Shown: positions 35,968-47,000 of the stretch, piece by piece
Layout of the letters: the number at the start of each line of letters is the position of its first letter
How positions within the stretch are numbered: the stretch's first letter is position 1
DNA from: Oenanthe sinensis
Taxonomy: Eukaryota > Streptophyta > Magnoliopsida > Apiales > Apiaceae
Assembly (NCBI GenBank): GCA_028671895.1
Contig: JAPMAC010000231.1
Location: forward strand, 12,984,001 to 13,048,000
DNA length: 64,000 nt
Reading direction: 5' to 3'
Program-made: the position numbers and the translations under genes
The notes under the pieces: generated by a model
The model's database searches: none
What the model was told of the DNA's origin: nothing
Seen by the model: the letters and a program-made list of their open reading frames with translations, nothing else

Positions 35968-36367
35968 ACTCTTCTTGAAATTGATTCGATAAGTCATGGT
36001 GATTGACTTCTCAAACAGCTATGACTTCTCGATTGGTCCTGAATACTTGATTTCTCGAATGACTAGACTTCTCGATCGCATACTCAGCTTGATGACTTCT
36101 CGATCAGACTAGACTTCTCGAATACATGTTTGATATTGACTTCTCGAATGACTCAGCCTTATTACTTCTCGAATGCTCCATTTGCTAACTTCTCGAATTG
36201 TTTATTCTCACTTCTCGAATGACTCATAATCAACACTTCTCGATTGGCTTCAATACTTGACTTGTCGAATGACTGACTTCTCGATCGAGTACTGAGCAGT
36301 TAAGAGTTTTGAGACTTCTTGAAATGTTTCCACAGTTCTGACTTCTCGAATAGCTGACTTCTCGACC
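35968..36367 (-). promoter_or_regulatory. U3 array of TTCnnGAA (heat-shock-element-like) units
   Basis: Within 400 bp there are seven TTCTCGAA and two TTCTTGAA sequences, plus about seven TTCTCGAT/C or TTGTCGAA variants, usually preceded by GAC. TTCnnGAA is the paired core of plant heat-shock elements; whether these are bound is not known. They lie in the U3 part of the LTR. Confidence 0.6.
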
Positions 36368-36622
36368 AAGTAATTTGCCTTAGAGAATTCTCATATAATT
36401 TTTCTTATTTCTTCACAGTCTTCTTTGTCTGGTTGCATGATTCAACTTGAATCTTCTAACTGACTTTATTTATGACTTTATTTACAATTTGAAGGTAAAT
36501 AGGGAAAATTTCTATCCGCAAATTACACATGAATAACTAAGTAACTAGTCTATTACAGAAGTACAAACTGAGTTACAGCAAGACAGATAATTAAATAGGC
36601 TAGGCTTGATTTAAGTCCAACA

Positions 36623-36636
36623 ATATCCCCCAATTT
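36623..36636 (-). other. Polypurine tract
   Basis: The minus strand reads TTGGGGGATAT immediately before the TGTTGGAC start of the LTR at 36622. Confidence 0.65.
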
Positions 36637-36678
36637 GGAAAATGATGAATTTTTACAAATTAATACAAGATATCAAGC

Positions 36679-38055
36679 CTACCTATATTGTTGTTGTTGA
36701 TGAGCTGCCTGATCATATTTTTCTTTTCTTTCCTTTTCTTCCCTGGCCTTGTTTTCTTCAATTGCCTGCAGTATCAGTTGTCTGGCCATGATTTCTTCAA
36801 TCAAAATTGCATCTTTCAGTATGTCTGCAGCAATGTGTAGAGTGAGCATTGGGTAGTCTTGAACAAACTTGAGTCTAATTTTGACAGAGATTCCACTTCT
36901 CAGTTTGAATTCGACTCTGTCAGGATCTTTGAACACTCTACTTTTACCCTGTCTTCTCAATTCTTCAGACAACTGCTCTACTCTTTCCTCCTCCTTCATT
37001 TTCTTCTCAATCATCTCATTCATGTACCTTACCTTGTCAATCTTTTTCTGATACTTCATTTCCAAGTACTGAGCCATTTCCATCATTCTCAGCTTGTTAA
37101 TCATGCATTTCTTATCAAACAGGCTAATCACTCTCCTAATGTCATGAGTAGTAGCATCACTGTTGTCATGATGAAAACCTCTTTCTTCTCCATCAACATT
37201 TGTAACAAACATTCTCTTGTCTCTGATTTCTACCTTGACAATTCTGTTAGCCCTCCACTGTTTGATCCTCACCTTGTCAGTTTCAGCAATTTCTTGAATA
37301 GGTTTAATAGGTAGACCTTTATTAGGAACAATGAGTTGTTTTCTCCACTTAGGACATCTTACTAGCAAAGAGCTAGTAGAATTCTTAAATTTAGTTGTTG
37401 TGGCAGTGTTGACTTTGAGATGTTGGTTTGGCTTCAGTTTCCTTGACTGTTCCTTTTTAATTTCCCTCCTTATCACTCCATGTGCAGTAACTTTCATGAA
37501 CATCCTTCTTGGAGATTTGGATTTGATGGTTGTTGCAGTTTCAGAAACTATTGACATCTCACTAGCACCCTGAGATTTGGTAGGTGTACTAGAGTGAGTG
37601 CCAACAGCTTGCTGCTGGGAAGGATTTCTTCTTTGATATTGTTTATTTTTCTCAGAATTGTCTTTTTTCTTCTTGTCTTCATCCTTCTTCTTCTTGTCTT
37701 CTTTCTTTCCCTCCTTATCACTCCTGGATTCAGGCTTTTTATCCTTCTTGTCCTGATCCTCACTGTCATCATCTTTCTTTTTGTTCTTCAACTCTTCTTT
37801 TGCAAATTTAGAGATTTGTCCAGAGATAAACTTTTTCATTTTCTCTACAATTTCATTGTCCTCCGTCTGCTTCACCCTCTTCTTTTCAATCAACTCAATC
37901 AGGTTAATAATTTGACTTCTGTTGCCTGAATTGAGATGTTGAGGGATCCTGAAATGAGCAAGTTTTTCCCCTCTAGCCATATACATAGGCAGTATCAAAA
38001 TACATGCATGACAGATTATATACATACTGGAATATATTGAAAAACTGTTAAACAC
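36679..38055 (-). CDS. Env-like/accessory protein frame of a sirevirus, 458 codons open
   Basis: The longest open frame outside family A pol. The first 25 codons come from a family A leader, so the natural start is likely the ATG at 37980 (residue 26, MARGEK). The sequence is hydrophilic: a Lys/Asp/Glu-rich block at about 90-140, a basic Ser/Thr-rich middle with KSPRR, then two stretches (about 330-385 and 420-455) rich in Glu, Lys and Leu that could form coiled coils, ending in HQQQQYR. It lies 42 bp from a polypurine tract and the 3' LTR, where sireviruses keep their extra (env-like) frame. No convincing membrane segment or signal peptide is seen in the 26-458 part, so 'env' is a positional name only. 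It has no gag or pol of its own. Confidence 0.55.
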   Translation of the reverse strand: MFNSFSIYSSMYIICHACILILPMYMARGEKLAHFRIPQHLNSGNRSQIINLIELIEKKRVKQTEDNEIVEKMKKFISGQISKFAKEELKNKKKDDDSEDQDKKDKKPESRSDKEGKKEDKKKKDEDKKKKDNSEKNKQYQRRNPSQQQAVGTHSSTPTKSQGASEMSIVSETATTIKSKSPRRMFMKVTAHGVIRREIKKEQSRKLKPNQHLKVNTATTTKFKNSTSSLLVRCPKWRKQLIVPNKGLPIKPIQEIAETDKVRIKQWRANRIVKVEIRDKRMFVTNVDGEERGFHHDNSDATTHDIRRVISLFDKKCMINKLRMMEMAQYLEMKYQKKIDKVRYMNEMIEKKMKEEERVEQLSEELRRQGKSRVFKDPDRVEFKLRSGISVKIRLKFVQDYPMLTLHIAADILKDAILIEEIMARQLILQAIEENKAREEKERKEKYDQAAHQQQQYR

Positions 38056-38080
38056 GTAACCAAATCAATCCCTTATACAC

Positions 38081-38095
38081 GTAGCTCTGATACCA
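38081..38095 (-). other. Primer binding site, tRNA-iMet type
   Basis: The minus strand reads TGGTATCAGAGCTAC next to the LTR at 38097. About 90 bp of family A leader follows it before the env-like frame begins. Confidence 0.85.
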
Positions 38096-38096
38096 T

Positions 38097-39646
38097 TGTT
38101 GGGTTCCGAGGCATAAAACGCAGCGGATAAACGTAAATATAACAAAAAAAAAATCGGAACCCAAACTCAGGATCCATGTATAAGATTGGACAGATTATGG
38201 TGAAACAGAATTATACCTATTAAGATCTTGACTTTCACGAACTCAACAGAGATCCTAGCTTTCACGACTTGTGTCTTCCTCTCGAAAAACACCTCTATGG
38301 TATCCACACGAGTACCTTCAAGAACGTCTCACGATCTTGACTACGGAATGGACGTACTAGCCTCCCTCTTGATAATTCGAGTTATTTGTTTCCACCTCTT
38401 TTTGTTGCCCCTTCTAGGGTTTTAATTATCAAAAAACGTAATAGCCTCTTAACCCTTCATTATCTATTTATAATGGCTGATTAATAGGCCCAAAACAGCA
38501 AAACCTAACCCATGTAGGTACAGGATTAAATAATAAAACGAATTTCTATTATTTAATTAATAACTAAGTCAAACTTAATTATTATGGGCAGAAATACTCC
38601 TCTAATTTGAATTTATATTATCTCAATTAATTAAGTATCACTTAATTAATATAATAAAATTCAAATAATCATCAATTAATTTAAATCTATAATTTAAATT
38701 AACTATTCCTCTAAGTGCTCCATGCGTGTGACCCTATAGGCTATTATTTAATTGGTTTTATTCTCCAATAAAATTATAAACAATGAGCGGTATCTAGTAA
38801 TACATCATTGCTACCCAATTAAACAATAATTAAATCGTGATTCGATAAAACCTTTTGTGATTAATGTTTCCATGTAATATAATCCCTTTAACCATATATA
38901 TTATAGATTAAACTCGAGGCATGTATTTATTCATCCTCTTCAACATTTAATCCGTTTTTACTTGATCCATGAGTAGACTATGAAAAACAAATCATTATTT
39001 GAGCACAACCATGCATTTTATAGTCTCACTCAATCAAGAGGCCAATAATATATCTCCTAATTATAGGAAGGTTAAATCCTTTATCTATCATTCATATTTC
39101 TCATACGACTCATGATATACACGATGTCCACTTTATCATTACCCGGTCAAAGGTAACTTTTAATATAGTCAAAGTATATTAATCCTCGTATAGAAATATA
39201 ATGATCTCAAGTCAAAGGATCATTACACCATTATCACTGTGAGTCTTTCTTATGACTTTATTAAACATGAAGAATCTCACTGTGGGTCTGTCCAGTACCA
39301 TGTACTCCTACATATACCTATGTATTGACTTTAGTATCCCCATACTTATAACCAATGAGATGTGATTATCTGTCAAACAACATACTAGTCTATTTATGTA
39401 TTATTATTGTCTTATAATAGTAATACTCGACTAAGGACCTTTAAGAATATGATATATTATATAATCTCTAGTTCAAGTCATGTACTTAAACTATACAATG
39501 TGTATCATGATTCTAAAGACATTTATTATGCTAACAAATATATCGCAGTAATTAAAGTCATAATAAATACGTTTATTGAATAATCAAATGACATAAAGGT
39601 CTATTAAAAGAAACAATGTATTGCCTCTAGGGCATCTACACCAACA
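38097..39646 (-). repeat. Family A LTR, 5' end of a deleted element (1550 bp)
   Basis: The reverse complement of the LTR at 4681-6231, TGTTGG to CCAACA. It retains its primer site and the start of its leader on the left, so it was a 5' LTR, not a solo LTR. The rest of its element is gone, replaced near 37990 by sirevirus sequence. Confidence 0.9.
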
Positions 39647-39739
39647 CTTCACTTATTGGGATCAATTTTTCCCAAGAGTTGGTCTGATGAGTTGAAGTAG
39701 GGAATAGATGAAAACTCATTTTTCTTAATCTTGTAGATT

Positions 39740-41712
39740 GGCAAGAAGGAGGAGGCTCTAGCTGCTCATTTAGTGGTTTATCTAGCTAGGAGAGCACACA
39801 AAGTCATGGAGGTTTTGGTGGATGAAACTAACATTCAACCTGAAACTGCAAAATTGAAGTCAAATGCACCAATTCTTATCATGCCTATCTAGGCTAGGCT
39901 TCCAGAGTCTACAGAGTCTTATCACTCTAAGGAGAAGTCAGGTTCTATAGTACCTTTTATAGTTTCAAGGTCTACTCAACCATCAGAGTTTACCCCTCCT
40001 TTAATAAAGATAAAGCATGTTGATGTTGTTGATGATTCAGCCTCTGAAGATGAAGGGGAGATGAATCCATCTTTCAACTATTTTGATCAAAATTTTCCCC
40101 AATCTTGGGATATAGCACAGGTCAAAGGCTTTACTGATAAAGATCCTTTTGAATGCATTCTACCTATCCATAAATCTGAGAGACTTAAAGTTTTTCAGAA
40201 GAAGTCTTTCTTGCAAGAGCATGGTCACTATCTTTGTGAGAAGCCTGATGTTTCTCTACTTGAAAAAGAAAAAGATGTGGCTGCTGACCACAGCTCTACT
40301 CAAGCTTAACTAGCTGTTGTGGTCATAGATATATATCATATCCAAAAAAATTTGACCAATATGGATACTACCACTGCACTACTCCAAATAAAGTTTGAGA
40401 CTTTGTACTCTCTTCAACAGTCTAAGGATTTTGCTATGAATGATTCCTTGGCTGATTTCAAGGCTAAACAAACAAATCTCCAATATTCTGTCAAATCCCT
40501 CACTGCCAAGGTGGATCAAGTTATCATTGCCCAAGCCAACATCACTTTTGTTCTTGAGAACATTCTTTTAGCAATTAAAGGGATTGATGATGTCAAAAAG
40601 GGGGAGCAGAAGAAGGCTGGTGAATCTCTAAAGAAGAAGACTGATGAATTTTCAAGGAGTCATAAAGATGGGAGTAGCAGGGATAAAGACATAAAAATGG
40701 AATTAAAAGGAGGAGAGATGATGATGATGATGATATTTCTCATGGTCCTAGAGGACCTGGTAATATGTAACAAAAGCATTCTAGAGTGGTTGTATTAACA
40801 AAAACTTAAACACACCAGTCACGGACCGGACATGAAAAATTAGAGTCTAAGACAGACTCTGATAAGCAAAGAAAGAGATTGGACTCTAATATAATTCAAA
40901 GACAACAAATTTAAGAATCTTGCTACTGGCAATGTAGTCAATCAAATCTTCATTTGAGAGCCAAGAAGAAGAAATGGTTTAGAAGTTTTGTACAATATGA
41001 TATTGATAGAACTATCACTTTAACCAGGGATCCTTAATCATTGACAGATAGACAGTTTGAAAAGATTACACAAAAATACTTGAACAAAGTGATATCTGCT
41101 CAAATTATTTATAATGTTTTTGAAAGGAAGGTGCCAGGAGGTCAGGGAGGTACATAAAAGGTGAAAAATGAAATGCTAGTATATTTTCTAGAAGGAGGGT
41201 CTGTTAGGTATATTAACCAATCAAACTTCATCTTCTTCAAAAACCTGAGGAACTGTATATAGTATGTCAGGTTTCTTTCACAGATATCTTATGAGGTAAA
41301 TAAAAGTAAAGAAGATATCACACACAAATGGTTTAAGGAAATTGACAGGAAACTGACTCTGCACAGGAAGACAAATAAGCAAATGGGTAAATTCACTTTA
41401 AAATTTGTTGATGATGATGAGGATGACCAGAGCATGTCAGTGGAGGTAAAGGAGATCAAATTTAGAGAAGGTGTGGGTCTTTATATTGGATTTCAGCCCA
41501 TGAGTGGAAAACCAAGTGTCTTGTTGCTGAAAGATTTGAAGGAGCAATAGTGCAATGCAATTGATCTAAAAGTTACTTACTGTCAAATTAAAAGTGACAC
41601 CGATGAGTTGAAGGAGCTAAAGAAGTTTGTTGGAGAAGCTCTAGCCATTGTTGAAGAAAATATGCTGAATTCATTTCTGATAAACAACAAGGGCTTTGAG
41701 AAGATCAGTTAG
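39740..41712 (+). pseudogene. Env-like region, decayed
   Basis: Open segments at about 39740-39890, 40061-40309 and 40319-40798, then 41280-41712, in changing frames with stops. The segment 40319-40798 has a heptad-like hydrophobic pattern (about residues 15-90) suggestive of a coiled coil. It is followed by a Lys-rich stretch, and the C-terminal piece is KEID/KFVDDDED-like and acidic. Position and composition match the env-like frames of the other sireviruses here. Confidence 0.5.
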
Positions 41713-41836
41713 GTAGAAATTCTTTTTCTTTTGTAATTTTTAATATTGTTCTAGACTAATTGTTTCATTCTTTAATTTTGATATCATCAAACCTTGATTC
41801 ATGCTTAAGTTTTATAAAGCATAAATATGGGCAGAT

Positions 41837-42577
41837 TGTTAGGAATATATTCATTTGATGATGTACAAAATACTATAACAGAGTCTAACATAAATATATA
41901 TGTAATAGAATAAGTCTTTCTAGTCTTTGATCCAAGTAAATGTAAATCAGAGTCTAGTTAGTCCCTGTACAGATATCAAGAGTATTTGTATTCAGAAGAT
42001 TTTTTGAAAAAATAAAACCATAGTCTAGATGCAAATCAGAGTCTGAAATTCAATCAGAGTCTATAGACTATCAGAGTGTATAGTTTGTCAAAGACTGAAG
42101 ATCATTAGAGTCTGAAGGTTTTCAAAGTCTATAAAGATGAAGCTGAATTTGGAAGATGATTATGGTAATGGAAAGTCTTTGAACATAAAGGCAAATATAT
42201 TACAGATATGTTATGGGATGGAAGAAAAATTACAGAAGGAAACTATTAGCTAATAATTAGGAATTTTATTTCTATTGTAATGTAATTTTTTGTTATTAGT
42301 TGATAGACAATTCTCTATATAAACACTCTATGTAAGCTAATTTAAAAAGTCAAAGTTTTTTGAGAGCATAGAGATATAGAGAGTTGTTGTGAGAAATACA
42401 GACAAGCTGCTAAAGTTTGTGTACACCTTAGGAGAGTTTGTATTTATATATCAATAATACAAACAATATTCATTCATATCTTTGTGTTTGTTTTGTTTTT
42501 AATTGAAAACTTTAATTTATATTAAGAGCACACGAGTATTCAACCCTCCCTTCAACTTGTGTAACTGGGAAAAAACA
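41837..42577 (+). repeat. Sirevirus-type 3' LTR (741 bp)
   Basis: TGTTAG start after a polypurine tract; it ends AACTGGGAAAAAACA after CAACCCTCCCTTC. A TATA box CTATATAAAC is at 42315. U3 contains about six CAGAGTCTA-type repeats (41880-42105), also found in the LTR at 61613. Confidence 0.75.
42315..42322 (+). promoter_or_regulatory. LTR TATA box
   Basis: CTATATAAAC, about 260 bp before the LTR end. Confidence 0.5.
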
Positions 42578-42674
42578 TATAGCTAGAGAAAGAGGTGAAT
42601 GCTACTAAAATGCGTTAGGATTTTGTGAATTTAATATGATAGTCACATTTTTTTTGAAATAAGTTATGCTTCCA

Positions 42675-42989
42675 TTACTTCAAATCATCCTCCAAAATAC
42701 ATTTAAGATCAGGGGGAACATGCTCCCCTCGAACGATACAACCTGGTGTAGAACTTGCCAAGCGGGCTAAGAAATCCGCAGCCCTGTTCCCAGATCGTTT
42801 AACAAAGACAATATCAATATTGTTATAACATCTAAGAATGCTCCTACAATCATCTACTACACTACCAAAGGGTGAGTAAATCTTCTCCTGTTTAAGCACG
42901 GCATTCAGTGCTACTAGACAGTCTGATTCAATCTTAAATCTTTGTGGCATGATGTGGCCACTGCTCTCCTCGATGTGATGGGGTGGCAC
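42675..42989 (-). pseudogene. RNase H-like (RVT_3 type) C-terminal fragment
   Basis: A 104-codon frame with the second half of the plant RNase H-like domain found in LINEs and related host proteins. ESDC carries the second acidic residue at about 22-25; then a V-x-D-C-R stretch, FVKRSGNRAADFLARLAS (the conserved R-x-x-N-x-x-A-D-x-L-A-R motif) and a PPDL tail. The N-terminal half with the first catalytic aspartate is absent and no LINE reverse transcriptase is nearby, so this is a detached relic. Confidence 0.65.
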
Positions 42990-43135
42990 ATGATTCTAGA
43001 ATATTAACATAAGTTGTATTCTAAATTTTCAAATCCACCTCCAAGTATGTATTCACATATAGTTTAAATTCTTATCTATTTTTAAGAATATTACACACGA
43101 ATTAATATATAAATATATTTATATTATTTTTTGCA

Positions 43136-43412
43136 GATAAATATTATTTTTGTGATGCAGCATATGCAAACACTCGTGGTTATTTAAATTCATATCGTAA
43201 CACAAGATATTGGTTATTTGATTTTCATAAACAGCGTGCTTTAAGTAAAGAGGACAATTTTAATCATATTCATGAGAAATATTATAGAACGTGCATATGG
43301 TGTATTAAAAGCAAGGTTTACTAAATTGAAGCAAATTACTCCTTGTACTTTCTCAACACAAAGAGATATTGTTATTGAATGTTTTGTTATTCACAACTAT
43401 ATAAGATTGTAG
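43136..43412 (+). pseudogene. PIF/Harbinger transposase relic (DDE_4 type)
   Basis: The first frame reads KYYFCDAAYANTRGYL, matching the conserved second-aspartate segment of HARBI1-like transposases, then SYRNTRYWLFDF. Near 43270 the frame shifts and continues with RNIIERAYGVLKARF, which carries the final catalytic glutamate, followed by an IHNYIRL end and a stop at 43410. A TTTTTTGCAG acceptor directly precedes the match, as if an intron preceded this exon. Upstream domain and terminal repeats were not found. Confidence 0.72.
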
Positions 43413-44067
43413 AAATTGCAAGATAAATTGTTTGATCAAAGTGACTAGAATACTCAGAGTAATGAAGATGAAAATAAATAGCAGTTTGATGAACAAGAAA
43501 ATGAAACATAATCAGGTTTTTAAGAACCCGATTTATGAATAATTTGTGTGATCAAATTACTTTGAAATTTCAGTAAATTTTTAATGTGTAATCTTTTTAA
43601 CATTTTTAGTTTGTCAAGACATTATGGATGGATTTTATTAGATTTTTGTTACGTAATTAATTTGTTTTTTCATAAAATATTATTATATTTAAAGAAAATA
43701 TAATTTAAATAAATTTTCAAAACTAATTTCTTGAATAACATTATTCATTTACAAGGGTATAATACCATATTAATATCATTCAAATTTTGTAAAATAAAAT
43801 AAGATTATTTAGTGTGCCAAACACGTACGATGGCTCCTTTTAGTACAGAAAGCAAATGTGGATTCGAGAAATTAACGTCACACAATTTTGACATGTGTGA
43901 TCTGCATGCCATATTTCCGTTTATGTTCCTCTTTCAATACATTCCATGCTTTATTTCTTAATGGAAATCTGGGATTTACGTACAATGTTTGATGCTTGAT
44001 AATAATATAGATTGGCCAAAAGAGGGTTGACCGCCACTGCATGTGCTGCACAGATTAATAGATATTC
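43413..44067 (+). promoter_or_regulatory. Upstream region of SPPL
   Basis: About 650 bp between the Harbinger relic and the SPPL start codon. The last 250 bp are less AT-rich and contain TTGACC (about 44026), a W-box-like core. No certain TATA box or transcription start can be named. Confidence 0.3.
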
Positions 44068-47000
44068 ATGGCGACCTACTCTCTCTTCTCATTAACATTT
44101 TTACTGCTTTTTTTATCTTCATCATCGTTCTTCTCTCATGCAGCTCCTATTTGCCGTAATTCCCAGGATGTTCAAGATGTATGAACCCCCCACCTGTGTG
44201 TGTGTATCTTTAGATTAGATTTCTTTCTCGGTACATCTTCATGTTGGTGTTTATTCTTATTTTTTTTCTAGATTTTTATTGCAAAAATATATCTTCGGCA
44301 TATATTATATGCGTACATATATATTGTGTAACATGGATTGCATCATATATATTTATATCTTGAGCAGGGGAGGAACCAAAATTTCTAAATATCCGGGGCT
44401 AAGCCAATAAATTATTGAGTTTTAGAGGTTAATCATGGCTTAAAAACAAGTTTTTACTAATTTTTAACTAAAAATCATGACTTGAAAAATAATTTATCTA
44501 TTTCTTTTTAAAGGTCACTGGGGGCTCGAGGCTAGGCTAACCCTCATTGGTTCCGCCATGATCTTGAGTTTGAATAATTTTAAAGTTGAGTTGAATGTAC
44601 ATATGGAATTTTATGGTATGGATATCAAGAATACATGAAAATGTGTGTGTATATATGAAATAACAATTGTAAAAAACATTAGTCATGTCCTTGTGGGTGA
44701 GCATGGTTTACAATTTCTGATTGAAAATTATTTTATTGAATTATTACTTAATTTTTTCAATGGTGAGTAGGGTTATGGCCGGTAAGGGCTCTTGTCATGA
44801 TTTCACCCGCACAAATGCTTGCAACCCTTCAGCTCGTGTTGCCACGAGAAGAGGGATATTTGTATAGTAATTTTAGCTTTTAAATTTAAAGCTTTAGTTG
44901 CAGTATGCTGCTGTGGTTGATACCTTTTTTGCATTGAATTTCAGGTAATAGTTCAGTATTGGGTTAATGAGGAGAAAAGTGATCAGGTTGTGGGATTAGG
45001 TGCACGATTTGGGGAAAATTTACCCGAAGAAAAGGAAAAGGCTACTAAACTACCTGCAAGGATTCCTAATCCCTCAGACTGTTGTACTACTTTAAGTGAA
45101 AAGGTTTTGTTTTAGAATTATTTCGGTCATATCTGATTCTATGTTTGCTGTGAAATATTTATATTTGGTTGATTAGTTCAATTTTATTTTCTCAATATGT
45201 ATGTATACAATTCAGATTCTTTCATTCCGTCAATCACAAGCCCAGGTGGATGTGTCGTATTTATAAAGAAACTAAACTTGCAAAAGCGTTATTTACTATT
45301 ATCTTTCATTAGTGATCTCCTTTGCTTTTGGTATATTGCCATTTCTTTGGCAACCTTGGCCAATGGTAGCACGTAAATAAGTGACGGAGCATAATTTTGT
45401 TTTACTTGAAATAAATAAAAATGTTATACATAACAAATAGCATCAAATAAAAGACTTGTTAAAGTAAGCCTTATTTTTTGTTCCTTTTAAATCATATTTC
45501 CCCTAGGATTTGTGACATAATATAGTGTTGAAGCTTCATTCTTTTATGCTGTGAATCATGAAATGTTGTATACACTTCCTATTCCCTTCCGTCTTTAGCA
45601 ATTCACAAGCCGTAAATACTCTAGTTAGTAACTCATAAACAATACAAAGTAGTTTTTCCAATATATACTCTTCATGTTAAAACTCCCAAAAGTTTATAAA
45701 ATATTCCTTACATACTGTTCTGCAGTTATCTGGCTCAATAGCAGTGTGTCCACGGGGTACTTGTGAATTCTCGGTGAAGGCTGAGAATGCAGAATCTGGT
45801 GGTGCAGCTATTTTATTGTTGATTAATGATGATCCAGGTTGTAATTTTGGTATCTTATTATATGTTATGTTTTCACTTCAGTGGGACGTACCGTTATAAT
45901 TTATCAAACAAAACACTAGTTGAGACACTATATTAAGAACCTGTTTTTCTTACCTTTTGTTACCCCTCTCTGCAGATGAGATTCCTGTGATTGATTGTCC
46001 TAGCAATAAAACTTTAGATATTAAAATTCCTACTGTGATTGTCACAAAGTCTGATGGAGATCGTTTCAGAAATTCCATGGGAGGTAAAAACAACGGTGAG
46101 TTCTAAAGAAAAGTGTAATTTCTGAACCTCCTACAATGCTGACATGTCTTTATCTAATCCTCTAGTCAGAAATATGCTCGGTTTAAATTTGTTAGTTTTC
46201 GCTATTAACAAGAAGGCTGGGTTGAAGAGAATGTATTGCTTGATTGAACTTAAATTAAATAATATTTCTTCTTTTTTGTGGTGTACTAGCTAGCTTTGTG
46301 AAAATTTTCTCTCTGTAGTGAAATTGTTGTAGTAATGTGCATGGTTCCTGTTCGGTGATTTATGAATGACTAATTATCCATTAATTGTAGTGCAATTACT
46401 ACTATATGCGCCACCTCGCTCAATTTTGGACTCGTCTGTGGTATTCTTGTGGTTTATGACTGTTGGGACTGTAGCATGTGCTGCAGTTTGGTCAGAGTTT
46501 ACTGCAACCAAACAAAGTGAGGAGAGCTATGATGAATTTTCACCAAAGGTCACATATATGCCTTTCTGATTTAATCTTAAATTTCATAGTTTATTGTTTC
46601 GTCTTATTCTGTTGTACTAGAATTTTTTTTTTGGTAAGCTTCTGTACTAGAGTTATGTTATTGACATGCATTGAAATTTTATGGAGATTTGTTGTTATAC
46701 AAGCCATTGAAACATTACAGTGCATATTTAGTACGTAACATAGATTACGAAGATTTTCATGAATATATATTCAAAAACTTGAATGAAATGACACAAATAC
46801 ATAATTTATTTTCATATGGGTAGATTTAGTCTAGACAAACTGGAACTTGAAATGAAATTGATTTGATCCAATTGTATTTGTGAGACTGGTAGTCCTTATT
46901 ATATAATACCTACGGAATAATATAATTAAGGTTTCATTGCTGTGAATATGCCCTGTATCGGATACTAGTGTGACAGTGTGGTCCTCTTGGATTCTATCGC

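Larger units (their letters stand above)
35353..36622 (-). repeat. Sirevirus-type 3' LTR (1270 bp)
   Basis: Plus-strand ends are TGTTAGG and GTCCAACA. On the minus strand it begins TGTTGGAC, follows a polypurine tract, and ends with a C-rich block and CCTAACA. A TATA-like CTATATAGC lies near 35673 on the minus strand, and the TTCnnGAA array is upstream of it. It belongs with the env-like frame at 36679-38055. Confidence 0.78.
39647..42577 (+). mobile_element. 3' part of a sirevirus-type element
   Basis: Plus-strand env-like remains, a polypurine tract (GGGCAGAT before 41837) and a 3' LTR. The left part is lost at the family A LTR. Confidence 0.7.

Noticed and set aside
35968..36367. CRISPR-like look of short repeats with spacers
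   Set aside because: Repeats are about 8-10 bp with variable spacing, inside a plant LTR, with no cas genes and no palindromic 25-37-bp repeat.
35353..39646. A single recombinant element with its own target duplication
   Set aside because: Flanking pentamers are AACTT and CTTCA; no duplication supports a single insertion.
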